Source of the DNA: Crotalaria pallida
Lineage: Eukaryota; Streptophyta; Magnoliopsida; Fabales; Fabaceae
Assembly: GCA_037953625.1 (NCBI GenBank)
Contig: CM075654.1
Location: 55,125,001-55,189,000 of the forward strand
Direction: 5' to 3'
Length of the DNA: 64,000 nucleotides
Under the pieces are notes generated by a model. That model searched no databases and had not been told where the DNA came from. It saw nothing but the letters and a program-made list of their open reading frames with translations. The translations under genes were made by a program, and so were the position numbers. Shown one piece after another: positions 21,322-32,968 of the stretch. The number at the start of each line of letters is the position of its first letter. The first letter of the stretch is position 1.

Positions 21322-22152
21322 GGTGTATGTATGTCTCCACCAAAGCGAAGGCCTACATACATACACCAATCACGATGTATGTCTCCACCAAATCGAAGGC
21401 CTACATACATCGCTTTTCCATTACCGTTATCTTGTCCAATTTTATTCCCTGTTTCCTTTATTCATTTCCTTTTATTTACGGTGTATGTATGTCTCCACCA
21501 AATCGAAGGCCTACATACATACACCAATCACGATGTATGTCTCCACCAAATCGAAGGCCTACATACATCGCTTTTCCTTTACCGTTTACCTTGTTTTATC
21601 CATTGTCCTTTCCATTTTCCTTTTTATTTAGGGTGTATGTATGTCTCCACCAAATCGAAGGCCTACATACATACACCAATCACGATGTATGTCTCCACCA
21701 AATCGAAGGTCTACATATATCGCTTTTCCATTACCGTTTTACCTCTTATTATTTGGCCACAGGGTCAATACAACCACCTGCGCCGTGCCACAGGGTCAAC
21801 ACAACCACCTATGACATGTACCATTTTATTTAGGCCACAGGGTCAATACAACCACCTGCGCCGCGCCACAAGGTCAATACAACCACCTGTGACATTTACC
21901 ATTTATCAGACCACAGGGTCAATACAACCACCTGCGCCGTGCCACAGGGTCAATACAACCACCTGTGACATTTACCATTTTTATTTCTTTTTCCTTTTTA
22001 TTTACGGTGTATGTATGTCTCCACCAAATCGAAGGCCTACATACATCGCCCCAGTTTCGTTGTATTGTCTCCCCCAAATCGAAGGCCTACAATACAACCC
22101 CAATTTTTTTACGATGTATCGTCTCCCCCAAATCGAAGGCCTACGATACATC
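21322..22152 (-). repeat. Covarying hairpin array of the element B 5' LTR
   Basis: Nine units match those at 13726-14604. Unit 22006-22049 is a fusion: the 5' arm of the long-stem type (GGTGTATGTATG) with the 3' arm of the short-stem type (CATACATCG), as expected from slippage between identical loops. The array lies 1.3-2.15 kb into the LTR in the sense of transcription. Confidence 0.88.
21756..21972. repeat. CCACAGGGTC repeat of the element B 5' LTR
   Basis: Six units correspond to those at 14161-14377. Confidence 0.75.
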
Positions 22153-23484
22153 CCCACCTTTATCCATTATTAGTTGTCCATATATATATATATCATTATT
22201 TTGTCTACCAATTCCATTTAATGTTTACCAAATTATTCCAAGCACAAACACCATCATATTATAAACAAATAGCCACATTTCACATTTCACATAACAATTA
22301 GAGTGCAAATAATAACAAACATCACCTTTCATGTAATCATGAAACACCCACATTTCTTTTGCACTTGTCCAAATTATTGATTTAAAATCCTAAATTAGGG
22401 GTTCATGTCATTTAATTTTCCTCCATAAAAACCTAACCTTATTCTCTAATTCTTAGAGTTCCATAATTAATAATTAAGCCTAATTTCAACATTTTCCTTA
22501 GTTTCTAAATTGGGGTTTCTAATTTCCTACCCTAACACATAAACTCCTACCCAACCATTATATCTAAATACAAACCCTTTCCTAGAACAAGCCAATGCTC
22601 ACTATATCCACCCCCTTACCTTAACCAAAGAGAGGGAAAGTGGAAGAACCCAAGCCGTAGCTCCAAGCGCTCCCAAAATCAAGAGCTCCGAACGCACGGA
22701 GGTAAAGAGAGTGATGATAATCTTTCCTAAATAAAAGGAATGGAATGAGGATGAAATTATTGCCCCATTTCAAAAGGAAATTCGAATTTCCCCAAAGAAG
22801 GGAAAGAGAGAGAGGGCAAATCCAAATTAGAGAGAGAGGAACTTCAAGAATCATGAATACTTACTTGGAGAGACCAAGAGGGACTTGATGATGGACCTTG
22901 GAGTGATTCCCTTGAGGCTTCATGGATTTGGGATGAGAGATTGGGTGCCCTAGAGAGAGAAATTTCATGCATTATGGCCAAAATCACGCGTGAACGACCT
23001 TTATTTTTTTCCACTGCAGGGTCGTTTAATCGATTATTAATCGATTAAGGGTTTAACAACATTCTGGACTTAATCGATTAAGCTGCAGCTTAATCGATTA
23101 AGTTGCAGGATTTTCAGCACACCGACTTTGAACGGCCATAACTTCTTCGTTAACCGTTGGATCTTCCTCAAATTTTGACACAAGCTTCCTCACCTATCGT
23201 ACTTCACATCCAACGGTAGAATTTGTGTTTAGAGTTTTGAATCTTTTATTTTGAATTTCCTAATATAGGGTGTTTATAACACCAAAAACATCGCTTCTGA
23301 TGCTCTTTTGTTCATCTTTCGACCTCCTTTTTGATGCCAATGCTTCTTGATTCCTTTATGGCATTCAAGGAACTCCTAATCCATCATTTTAAGTCCTTTT
23401 TAGAATAATCCTTACTTCTAAATCTTATCGTTATTCTAAATATTTTTTGAATTAAAATTCGGGATGTTACACCCCACTTAAAAG

Positions 23485-23504
23485 GAATTTCGTCCCCGAA
23501 ATTC
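23485..23504. repeat. Inverted repeat before the gypsy A polypurine tract
   Basis: GAATTTCG and CGAAATTC face each other across four bases just after the pol stop codon and before the polypurine tract. The same arrangement is at 17551-17570 (element B) and 52007-52026 (gypsy C, one base of the loop different). Confidence 0.7.
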
Positions 23505-23508
23505 TAAC

Positions 23509-23997
23509 TTACATAAACAACTCCGGATACTCTTGACGCGTCTTCTCCTCTAATTCCCATGTAGCTTTAGACACGTCAGCATTTTCCCATATAACCTTAA
23601 CTAAAGGTATCTCCTTCTCCCTGAGCTGTTTAACTTCACGATCTTCTATCCGGACCGGTCTGGCTTCAAAGGTAAGGTTTTCCTTCAAAGCTAGATCATC
23701 AGGTTGGATTTTGAAAATAACCAATGGGTCATGCACATATTTCTTCAACTGGGAAACATGAAAGACGTTGTGCAAATTGGATAGAGAGGGTGGTAAAGCT
23801 AGTTGATAAGCAACGGGACCAACTCTTCTAAGGATTTGGTATGGACCTATACACTTAGGCGAAAGCTTTCGGGTTCTCAAGGCTCTACTGATCCCTTTCA
23901 TCGGAACTATCCGAAGAAACACATGGTCGCCCTCCGAAAAATCTATTGGTTTCCTCCTCTTGTCAGCATAACTCTTCTGCCGACTTTGAGCCGCTTT
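23509..23997 (-). pseudogene. Gypsy A pol, C-terminal integrase piece with chromodomain-like end
   Basis: About 160 residues: a basic start (QSRQKSYADKRRKP), the integrase GPY-type module (GDHVFLRI, PKCIGPYQIL, VAYQLALPPSLSNLHNVFHVSQLKKY) and a C-terminal chromodomain-like tail (VKVIWENADVSKATWELE). It directly continues the fragment ending at 34092 once the 24003-34091 insertion and one CATCT copy are removed; MVQEKMKAAQ is restored across the junction. The chromodomain type marks the Tekay/Del-like chromoviruses. It is part of a split gene and cannot be expressed as a whole. Confidence 0.85.
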
Positions 23998-24002
23998 CAT
24001 CT

Positions 24003-25122
24003 TGATCGAGGCCGTACCCGATACAAATAAAAAAAACAGTTTAAATATAGTACTAGGAAGTGACTCCTAGGTCGTCTCCCAAGGAATATCTTATCAAGGA
24101 AAAGGTCAAACAGATAGTACGAGCAGAAAATAGGGGGGTTTTTGTATTGAATGTTGAAATCTAAGATCAAAACAGAATTAAAATAAAAACGAAGTAACAG
24201 ATAAGGAAAAGCGGATAAACCCCTTTGGCTCGCGTTCACAACTCTATCATCGGTCACAAAAGATCAATTTCTTTCCTCTTCACTGTCCAACTCGTGAGAA
24301 CTAAATACTAAGCGAAAATTCAATTCTCACCCCAAAACCCAAACCTCTAATTAAGCATTAAAAGCCAAAGCATGGAGATTTTTCGAGTTTGCATAAATTA
24401 GCATTCATACACATGAATTATCTCTATAGAATGGAACTAAGCGAACCATAACATATCAATAAACATGAAAACAGTGAATAAAAACGAAATACCATTAAGA
24501 ATAAAACCTCAAGAGTATGTGATACATTACCAAAGGGATTTAACCTAAGAGTTTAGCCTTCCATGAAGAAAAATACCAAAAACGTGTAGAAAGGGAAGAG
24601 AGAGAAACCCTAGCAGCCACCACAAGCTTGGAGAACAAAACTAAGCCTTCTCTAAGAGAGAGAATGTAAAAACGTGATTATGGAAGGTGGCTGCTAGGGT
24701 TTACACGAAATTGGCTAATTAAATCACAAAACGGGCCTAAATCATGGGCCCAAATCCTAAGGAAAGCTAATCTCTAAATTAAATCTAAAAATATCCTATA
24801 GATAAAATCTAAATCTTAAAAGATATAAACTAAATCTCAAATAATCCTAAAGATAGATTACAATCTTCACTTCATCATATATCTTCTCTTCCAAAATTAA
24901 ATCTTCACTCCCAAAATGCCCAAAAAGCCCTTGTGCCAAATATGACCTGAAAATAGAAATAGAATTAATTAGGCTAAATAATCCCAAATTAAACAATATT
25001 CAGAATATTAGTCCAATAAACTCTAAATCACTAAATCAAGCTAAACAATGTCAAATGGGCAACAAGAATCAATAATAGGAGTAAAATAATGCAAGGAATA
25101 ATGGGAAATAAAATGCTCATCA
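24003..25122 (-). mobile_element. 3' LTR of the Athila-like element
   Basis: 1120 bp, nearly identical to 32969-34091 (a few substitutions and small indels). A polypurine tract (minus AAGTGTGGGGGTGTT, about 25123-25137) precedes it. Confidence 0.88.
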
Positions 25123-26594
25123 AACACCCCCACACTTATCCTTTTGCACTCCTGGGCAAAACTAAGAATTAGGACTGAGAAGATCAATATGCACCAAAGT
25201 GAATCATGCAGCAAGATTACTACAACTAATGAATGCAAACATAAGAGATTACATACTTCTCAAGGAATTCTAGGAAATGCAAAGAAATGGGCAAAATCGA
25301 GCACACGAAGAGAATAAGGACCAAAGAATCAAGGCATCCATGAACATCATCCATTTATTTCAAATATGCAAAGAAAACCAATGACATCAATAGGGTAGTC
25401 ACAAAGATGATAGAAACTCACAAAGATCACTCAAAAGTGTTTACACTCAAGTGTTTAAGGTTAATCAGTGTTTACACTCAAGGCACATCATGAAAAACAA
25501 ACACAACCATAAGCTTGACAAGCCTCTAACATCAACAATCAACACACATGCACATTAAGATCAAAAGGTCTTTTCAGGGCTGTAATGGGGCCAAGGACAA
25601 GGTTGGACAAAATATGGGAAATGTAGCTAAAACCAAGGGAATAGAGGAGCAATGGGGAATAAGTAAAAAAATAAGCACAATCCACCCCAGAATGAAATGA
25701 TAATCATAACAACAACCTCTAATTCCAATCTTCTATGCCTCAATCAACCTTTTATTCTATTTTTTTCTTTTCTTTTTTTTTGTTTTTTTTGCATTGGAGA
25801 ACTTCATGAACGAAAGGGAAGAAGAAACAACAAAAATGGCATAATGAGATAAAGCCATAATTACATCACCGGCCATATAGGCAAAACCCAGAACTCACAA
25901 AAGATGAAGAACAAAGCACCCTCGCTTACTTAATACCTATTCCCAAAACAATTCCAAAGCTCCAACATTCCCTAAGGTTAGGACAATCATGGTTTTTCAG
26001 TCATAGGCTTGTAATGAGCTAAACAACAAAGAAAAGGGATATAAAGGCTCAAAGGGGCTATCAAAGGATAAATTCATTCAAGGTAGGCTCATATGGCTAG
26101 TGGCTTATTCAAGAAAAACAATGCCTAAATCATTTCAAAATGTGCATGGGAATATCAAGTATCAACAAGAGTCAAGTCAAGTTCTAGAGTGCAAGTAATC
26201 CAGAGTGCAATCACACATGAAAGAAAATTAGGTGGCATATATAGCAATCCACCCACAGTTAAGGCTCAAATCCTCACAAAAGGGACAATTCTATCACAGT
26301 GTTACCACCTCTTAATTATCAAAAGCAACTTTACACAGAGAAATGCATGAATTCAGACACAAGATACCAAGACTCTACTAAAATGAAGCAAAAACATGCA
26401 AGAAAATGCCCAAAACTAAGCAAAACCTAAAAAATCAAAGCAAAAATATGCAACCTAAACTACTCTCCCCCACACTTAAATCACACATTGTCCTCAATGT
26501 AAAACAACCAGAAAATCCAGACAGACATACCAGCCAGCAGATATAGACAAGTGCAATAAAAAAAGTAAGGAAGGAGAAAAGAAGACTCCCTGAG
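25123..26594 (-). other. Post-pol region of the Athila-like element
   Basis: About 1.5 kb between the pol stop and the 3' LTR, with no protein recognised. In autonomous Athila relatives this position holds an env-like frame. On the minus strand an internal copy of the polypurine motif (TTAAGTGTGGGGGAGAG, about 26463-26479) follows ACATTGAGGACAATG just after pol, and a second AAGTGTGGGGG lies at the LTR. Confidence 0.6.
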
Positions 26595-28557
26595 TCATGG
26601 TGGGTCAAAAGTGGGGTCGACCAATGAGGCCTCCTCCACAGGTGCATCATCCAAAGAAGGGGTGGTGAGGAAGGGCTTGAGTCGATGTCCATTAATCTTG
26701 AAGCTCTTGTCCGTGGACTCACTCTTGATCTCCACAGTGCCATAAGGAAACACCTGGGTGACTACAAACGGTCCAATCCACTTAGAGCGGAGCTTTCCAC
26801 TCATGAGTCCAAGCCTAGAGTTGTAGAGCAACACTTTTTGACCAACCAAGAACTCCTTTCTGGAAATTGAGCTATCATGGAGCTTCTTGGTCTTCTCTTT
26901 GTAGAACTTGGAGTTCTCATAGGCCTCCAAACGGATCTCATCTAGCTCACTCAACTGCAGCTTCCTCTCCTCACCCGCTTGATCAAGAGCTAAGTTACAT
27001 TGCTTCACAGCCCAATATGCACGGTGCTCTATTTCCACAGGCAGGTGGCATGCCTTACCAAAGACAACTCGATAAGGTGACATCCCTATGGGTGCCTTGT
27101 AAGCAGTCCGATGGGCCCAAAGAGCATCCTCCAATCGTGTGCTCCAATCCTTTCTATTAGGCTTCACCATCTTCTCCAAAATCCGCTTGATCTCTCTGTT
27201 TGAAATCTCAGCTTGCCCATTGGTTTGGGGTGATATGGTGTAGAAACTTTGTGCACAACCCCATACTTCTTGAGCAAAGCTTGCATGGATCTATTGCAGA
27301 AGTGTGTGCCTTGATCACTGACTATGGCTCTAGGTATGCCAAACCTGCAAAGGATATTAGACCTGACAAAATCTACAACAACCTGAGCATCATTAGTCCT
27401 GGTGGCCTTAGCTTCCACCCATTTGGATACATAATCCACAGCAAGTAAGATATAATAAAATCCAAAAGAAACAGGAAAGGGGCCCATGAAATCTATACCC
27501 CAGACATCAAACACCTCACAGAATAACATAGGTTGTTGCGGCATCTGTTGCCTCCAAGATAGGGCGCCTCCTGCTCTTTGACATTGCTCACATGAGCTGC
27601 AGATGTTGCTTGCATCCTTGAAGATGGTAGGCCAATAAAATCCAGAATCCAGCACCTTTCGTGTTGTCCTTTGAGTGCCAAGGTGGCCTCCAACTGGTGA
27701 AGCATGGCAAAACTGGAGAACCGATTGGATCTCATGATCTGGAATGCACCTGCGAATGACCTGATCACTGCAAAAACGCCACAAATGGGGGTCATCCCAT
27801 ACATAATACTTGGCATCGCTCTTCAATTTGTCTCTTTGAGCTTTGGATGCCAAGGGTGGAAAAACAGATGCAACTAGATAATTTACAATATCAGCAAACC
27901 AAGGAGTAAGGGGAGGGGGATGTGAAACATGCAAAGCTAAAAGCTGCTCATCCAGGAAGTCATCCCGGATAGGAAATGCATCATCCTCTCTCTCTATTCT
28001 GCTCAAGTGGTCTGTGACAAGGTTATGCGCACCACTCCGATCCTGAATCTCAAGATCAAACTCCTGGAGTAGCAACATCCACCTAATCAACCTAGGTTTG
28101 GAATCTGTCTTTTTCAAAAGATACTTCAGAGCAGCATGATCAGTATACACTACAACCTTAGAACCTAACAGATATGATCTAAACTTATCTAGTGCAAAGA
28201 CAATGGCTAACAGCTCTTTTTCAATTGTGGTGTAATTAACTTGTGCTGAATCTAAAGTCCTAGATGCATAATAAATCACATGAGACAGCTTACCAACCCT
28301 TTGGGAGAGAACTGCTCCCAAAGCATAATTCGAGGCATCGGTCATGAGCTCAAATGGGAGGGTCCAGTCAGGTGGTTGGATGATGGGAGTGGTGGTGAGT
28401 GCTCTCTTTAGCTCATCAAATGCCTTCTTGCATTGGTCTCAAACTCAAATGCGGTATCCTTTTGAAGCAAGTTGGATAGTGGAAGGGCTATCTTGCTAAA
28501 GTTCTGAATAAACCTGCGATAGAAACCTGCATGGCCAAGAAAAGAACGCACCTCTCA
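26595..28557 (-). pseudogene. Athila-like pol, RNase H and integrase part, frameshifted
   Basis: Continues pol beyond the stop at 28555-28557 (VREVRSF motif, Arg CGA apparently changed to TGA). A one-base deletion near 28440 shifts the frame. RNase H (TDASNYALGAVLSQ, YTTIEKELLAIVFAL, TDHAALKYLL) and the zinc-binding HHCC region (CxxCQ) follow. The integrase core has GIDFMGPFP, VSDQGTHF and the YHP motif. At about 27175 a second one-base deletion breaks the frame in the expected YHPQTNGQAE. The remaining 195 residues (KDWSTRLEDALWAHRTAYK to the C-terminus) are open from 27179 to 26595. The enzyme would process RNA-DNA hybrids and insert the cDNA; this copy cannot make it. Confidence 0.85.
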
Positions 28558-30624
28558 CACGCAAGAGGGGTAAGGCAAATGTGATATTACATGCAGCTTA
28601 GCAGGGTCAACCTCTATGCCCTTATTCGAAATAATGTGCCCTAAGACTATGCCTTGTTCTACCATAAAGTGACATTTTTCAAAATTCAAGACAAGGTTAG
28701 TCTCAATGCACCTATTAAGCACCTTAGACAAACTATCAAGACATGCATCAAAAGAGGAACCATATACACTAAAATCATCCATGAAGACCTCTATGCAATG
28801 CTCAAGTAAGTCATTAAAAATACTCATCATACATCTTTGAAAAGTGCCAGGAGCATTGCATAGGCCAAAAGACATCTTCCTATAAGCAAATGTACCAAAA
28901 GGACAGGTAAATGTGGTCTTATGTTGGTCCTCTGGTGCAATACAGATTTGGAAATAACCAGAGAAACCATCTAAGAAGCAATAGTGAGATTTACCTGCCA
29001 GGCCCTCCAACATCTGATCAATGAAGGGAAGAGGAAAGTGATCCTTGCGGGTCGCCTGGTTGAGCTTCCTATAGTCAATGTAGACTCTCCAACTGTTCTT
29101 CACTCTAGTGGGAATCAGCTCATCCTTCTCATTTTTGACAACTGTCACCCCAGACTTCTTGGGAACTACTTGAACCGGGTTTACCCAAGTGCTGTCTGAA
29201 ATGGGGTAGATAATACCAGCTTGCAGCAGCTTGGTGACCTCTTTCTTCACCACATCAAGAATCTGGGGGTTCAACCGTCTCTGGGGTTGTCTCACTGGTT
29301 TAGCCCCATCCTCCAATAAAATCCGATGCATGCACATGGAGGGGCTAATACCAGGTATGTCTGCCAAAGTCCATCCTATTGCCCTTTTTTTTGCTCTAAT
29401 CACATCCAGCAGCTGCTTCTCTTGATCAACAGAAAGGGAGGTAGAAATGATCACTGAAAGTTTCTGCTCATCCTCCAAGTAAGCATATTTGAGATGAGGA
29501 GGAAGGGGCTTCGGGTCCAATAAAGGTGCCTGCATCACAGATGGAACTAAAGGAGCAGCAGAATTGGATTCTGCTGCCTGCACCTGAACAAATGGATTAC
29601 ACTCATGCATAACAGAAATGGGGTTAGGGTTAGCATGATCTGAATCTATATCATATGAATCAACAGATGCAGTAGCAGAATTTAAAAACTGGTCAATTTC
29701 AATGCATTCAGTGCACATTTCGGAATCAGAACATGCAGAACAAGTAAATGAGCTAGTGAAAGATGGCAAATCATAATCATGCAAAAAGTCTAGAACATGC
29801 TCATCAATCAGATCATCAAGTAAGTCAACATGAAAGACAGAGTGGTCATCAGAAAAATGTTTCATAGCATCAAAAATATTGAATCGAACCACTCTGTCAT
29901 CAAATTCCATTGAAAGTGTACCTGCATGCACATCAATCTTGGTTCGGGCTGTTTTTAAAAATGGTCTCCCTAATATGATAGGGACAACACTACGAGAGGT
30001 GTCCTCTTCCATATAAAGAATATAAAAATCAGTAGGAAAGATAAGTTCACCAACCCGAACCAAGACATCCTCTATCAAACCTGCGGGGTAGGCAGTAGAT
30101 CTATTTGCCAAATGGATAACCACACCCGTAGGTTGAAGAGGTCCAAGTGAAAGAGACTTGAAAACAGACATAGGCATAACATTAACAGATGCTCCTAAAT
30201 CTAGCAAAGCATTCTCAAATTTAGTATTACCTATGATACAAGGCACAGAGAAAGTTCCAGGATCCTTACACTTTTCAGGAATATGAGGGACGGGTTTACC
30301 TATAAGAGCAGAGACATTTCTTCCCATGTTGAACCTCTTATTGCCCTTGAGCTTCGGTTTGTGTGTGCATAGATCCTTCAAGAACTTTGCATACCTTGGA
30401 ATCTGCTTGATTGCATCAAGAAGGGGTATGTTGACTTCCACTTTCCTGAATGTGTCAAGTATCTCTTTGTCAATCTCTTCCATTTTCTTGCTTTGAGTCA
30501 CCCCCCTTGGTGGGAAAGGAAGAGGAATGGGGGGTGGTTGTTGGGCAGCAGCAGGTGTTGTGCTTGTGGAAGGTTGAGCTGGATGGGATTTTTTTGTACT
30601 TGTGTGCTCACTCTCCTCGACCAT
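28555..30624 (-). pseudogene. Athila-like pol, protease and reverse transcriptase part
   Basis: 689 residues. The aspartic protease motif reads LLDLGASVNVMP (about residue 140), with the Leu after Asp usual in this group. The reverse transcriptase spans about 440-680: VQVVPKKSG, WRVYIDYRKLN, FLDGFSGYFQI, FGLCNAPGTFQ and the active-site FMDD (FMDDFSVYGSS). A premature TGA ends it at 28555; the next expected residues (EVRSFLGHAGFYRRFI) follow in the same frame. Between gag and this piece are a stop and a frameshift (30624-30740). Confidence 0.87.
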
Positions 30625-30728
30625 TTGGCTCTTCTTGTTGGGTGAAACTAGATCATCTTTGTTGAGGTCAGATTCTGGTGGGGTGTGACAATCTGCTTCC
30701 CTGACCTTAGACTAATGGCACTCACATT

Positions 30729-32264
30729 CTAGTTTGGATTGATCACTGTTTGGGATGGCAACTTGTTAGAATTCTGAGATTGCATAGTGTTGATTGTTGT
30801 TGCCATTTGTCCCATCTGATTGGTCAAAGATTTAATGGAGGCCTCTTGTCTTTGAATGGATGCTCTAGTTTCCTGTTGGAATTGGAGATTTTGCATGGTC
30901 ATCTGTTTCATCAGCTCTTCAAAAAAAGGCTGCTGCTCAGTACTAGGAGCTGGTGGTGCAGAATTAGCCTGTTGTTGCTGCTGTTGTTGTCTCTGTTGCT
31001 GGAATGGAGGAGGTACATATGGTGGTCTGGAATTGTTCTGAAATTGAACCTGTGAAGGTTGCTGCTGATCAGACCATCTCAGGTTGGGATGGTTCCTCCA
31101 ACCAGGGTTGTATCTATTGGTAGAGAGATCAAAGTTCTGTGGCTGCTGGTTTCTACTGTTGAAGATGTTGGCGGCATATGCCTCAGGTTGGTCAGCACCA
31201 GTCGTTGGTTGCTGCTGCAAAGAAGGGCATGCATCTGTGGGGTGCTCAGCGGATGTGCATATGCCACATAATCTAGCAGGCAGAGACAACTTCTTCTGGT
31301 TGATGGCCAATTGAGTGACCAAAGTTGTAAGTGAGTCTATCTTCTGTTCAAGCTTCTTAACCTTACCAGAACTTGTGCCAACATCATTCACTCCTCTCAC
31401 TACGATTGCATCGTTGTTGCCCCTTGCATGGAATTGTTGACAATTGGAAGCCATATTCTCAATCTTGGCTCTGTCTTCTAAAGGTGTCATGTCTCCTAGG
31501 GCACCACCACTCGCAGCATCAAGCATGTTTCTCTCCATGAGGTTGAGACCTTCATAGAAATATTGAATAAGCAGTTGCTCTGAGATCTGATGGTGGGGGC
31601 AGCTCGCACACAGTCTCTTGAATCTCTCCCAATACTCGTAGATACTTTCTCCACTTTGTTGCCTGATGCCTGATATATCCTTTCGGATTGCTGTTGTTCT
31701 GCATGCAGGGAAGAATTTCTCCAAAAATGCCCTCTTCAGGTTATCCCAGCCTGTGATAGAACCAGGGGCCAGATCGTACAACCAATCCTTGGCTAGCCCC
31801 TCTAGGGAGTGTGGGAATGCCTTAAGACAAACATGATCCTCTTGCACATCATGTGGTTTCATAGTAGCACACACGATGTGGAACTGCTTGAGATGTTTAT
31901 GAGGATCCTCACCTGCAAGACCATTAAACTTGGGCAACAAATGAATTAGTCTAGACCTTAGCTCATACGGGTCATCGGGATACTGAATGCACAAATCTTC
32001 AATAGTGAAATCAGGTGCAGCCAGCTCCCTCAATGTCCTCTCACGTGGTGGAGGTTGAGCCATATTTTCAGAATAAACAGAATAAGAATCAGAATCAGAA
32101 TCAGAATTTATAGGAATAGAAGAAAAAGAAGCAGACTCACTATGTAAAGACTGAATAGACTCACTACCTATAGACTGGTTCCTATTTTGTCTAACTAATC
32201 TGTGATAAGTCCTATCAATTTCAGGGTTGTAAGGATGCAAGTAGCTTGGGTTTCCCCTAGTCAT
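30729..32264 (-). CDS. Athila-like gag
   Basis: 511 residues from the first ATG after the primer site (MTRGNPSYLHP). The product would form the capsid. The retrotransposon gag domain lies at about 100-250 (LPKFNGLAGEDPHKHLKQF, WDNLKRAFLEKFFP, RFKRLCASCPHH). A CCHC knuckle (CGICTSAEHPTDAC) lies near 338, followed by a Gln-rich stretch (about 360-460). The frame stops with TAG at NPN, where relatives run on into pol (NVSAISLRSGK), so the gag-pol fusion is broken although gag itself is open. Confidence 0.82.
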   Translation of the reverse strand: MTRGNPSYLHPYNPEIDRTYHRLVRQNRNQSIGSESIQSLHSESASFSSIPINSDSDSDSYSVYSENMAQPPPRERTLRELAAPDFTIEDLCIQYPDDPYELRSRLIHLLPKFNGLAGEDPHKHLKQFHIVCATMKPHDVQEDHVCLKAFPHSLEGLAKDWLYDLAPGSITGWDNLKRAFLEKFFPACRTTAIRKDISGIRQQSGESIYEYWERFKRLCASCPHHQISEQLLIQYFYEGLNLMERNMLDAASGGALGDMTPLEDRAKIENMASNCQQFHARGNNDAIVVRGVNDVGTSSGKVKKLEQKIDSLTTLVTQLAINQKKLSLPARLCGICTSAEHPTDACPSLQQQPTTGADQPEAYAANIFNSRNQQPQNFDLSTNRYNPGWRNHPNLRWSDQQQPSQVQFQNNSRPPYVPPPFQQQRQQQQQQQANSAPPAPSTEQQPFFEELMKQMTMQNLQFQQETRASIQRQEASIKSLTNQMGQMATTINTMQSQNSNKLPSQTVINPN

Positions 32265-32939
32265 GTACTGAACAAAACACCATTACGCATAGCAAACTGT
32301 CACAAATATGCATGACCAAAATAGGCAACAAAATTTTTTTATTTTTTAAAATTTTTTTCTTTATTTTTTTCAGCACCCTAAAATCATGAAAACATATCAC
32401 AGAAAGGGAACCAAGTCAAACAATTAAATCAGAGATCAAAAACTAAGAAAATAAAACTTGTAAAATAAAAAAGAAATAGTAAAACGCCTTTTTCAGGGTC
32501 AAGACGAAGGGTTTTACGACATAGACGTAAAATTCAGATTATTCAGAAAATTCCCTTCGATTTGATATAAAATTCGTCAAATTCCGAGTTACGGGTCAAA
32601 AGTTGCGACGATTTGAAGAAAGTGCTGCAAAAACTTGGAAAATTTTTCTAGAACTCACAACCAGTGATGACCTGAGTGATCGTGGTGCCTCAAAACCTTT
32701 TTATATGATAAAAATAGTGTGGATATAAATTTTCGTGCAAAAATTCCACCCACAACTATGTGAACTAGCAACCACAGAATCAATCAAATACACTAATTAC
32801 AACAAAATAGCAAAACAGCAAACAGTGCAACTTCAACCAGTTATCAGAATTGACTACTAGACCCTAAATCAGTCACGACACACTATAATAACTATACTAA
32901 CTACGACACTAACTAACTACTAATGACCTTTTGCAAGAA

Positions 32940-32963
32940 CCGATATTCCCCGGCAACGGCGCC
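32940..32963 (-). promoter_or_regulatory. Athila-type primer-binding site
   Basis: The minus strand reads TGGCGCCGTTGCCGGGGA close to the LTR end (32969). This is the conserved site of the Athila group, usually assigned to an Asp tRNA. Confidence 0.85.
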
Positions 32964-32968
32964 AAATT

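Larger units (their letters stand above)
12978..23471 (-). mobile_element. Element B: non-autonomous LTR retrotransposon with a captured AlkB-type gene
   Basis: In transcription order: 5' LTR 23471-20574, primer site, 3-kb internal region 20573-17533 with an AlkB-like coding sequence, polypurine tract, 3' LTR 17532-12978. CCCCA is duplicated on both sides (12973-12977, 23472-23476), and the element sits in the polypurine tract of gypsy A. No gag, protease, reverse transcriptase or integrase was recognised, so it must have moved with enzymes of a relative. The motif GAATTTCG-4 bases-CGAAATTC before its polypurine tract (17551-17570) is shared with gypsy A and gypsy C, which suggests a chromovirus ancestor. 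Confidence 0.85.
20574..23471 (-). mobile_element. 5' LTR of element B
   Basis: About 2.9 kb, TGTAACATCCC at 23471 to GGGTGTTACA at 20574. It carries paired TAATCGATTA motifs (23026-23102) and the hairpin array. It is followed by CCCCA (23472-23476). Confidence 0.87.

Noticed and set aside
23509..24002. First read as the 3' end of element B's own pol
   Set aside because: CCCCA duplications at 12973-12977 and 23472-23476 and the primer site at 20558 show that element B ends at 23471; this piece belongs to gypsy A.
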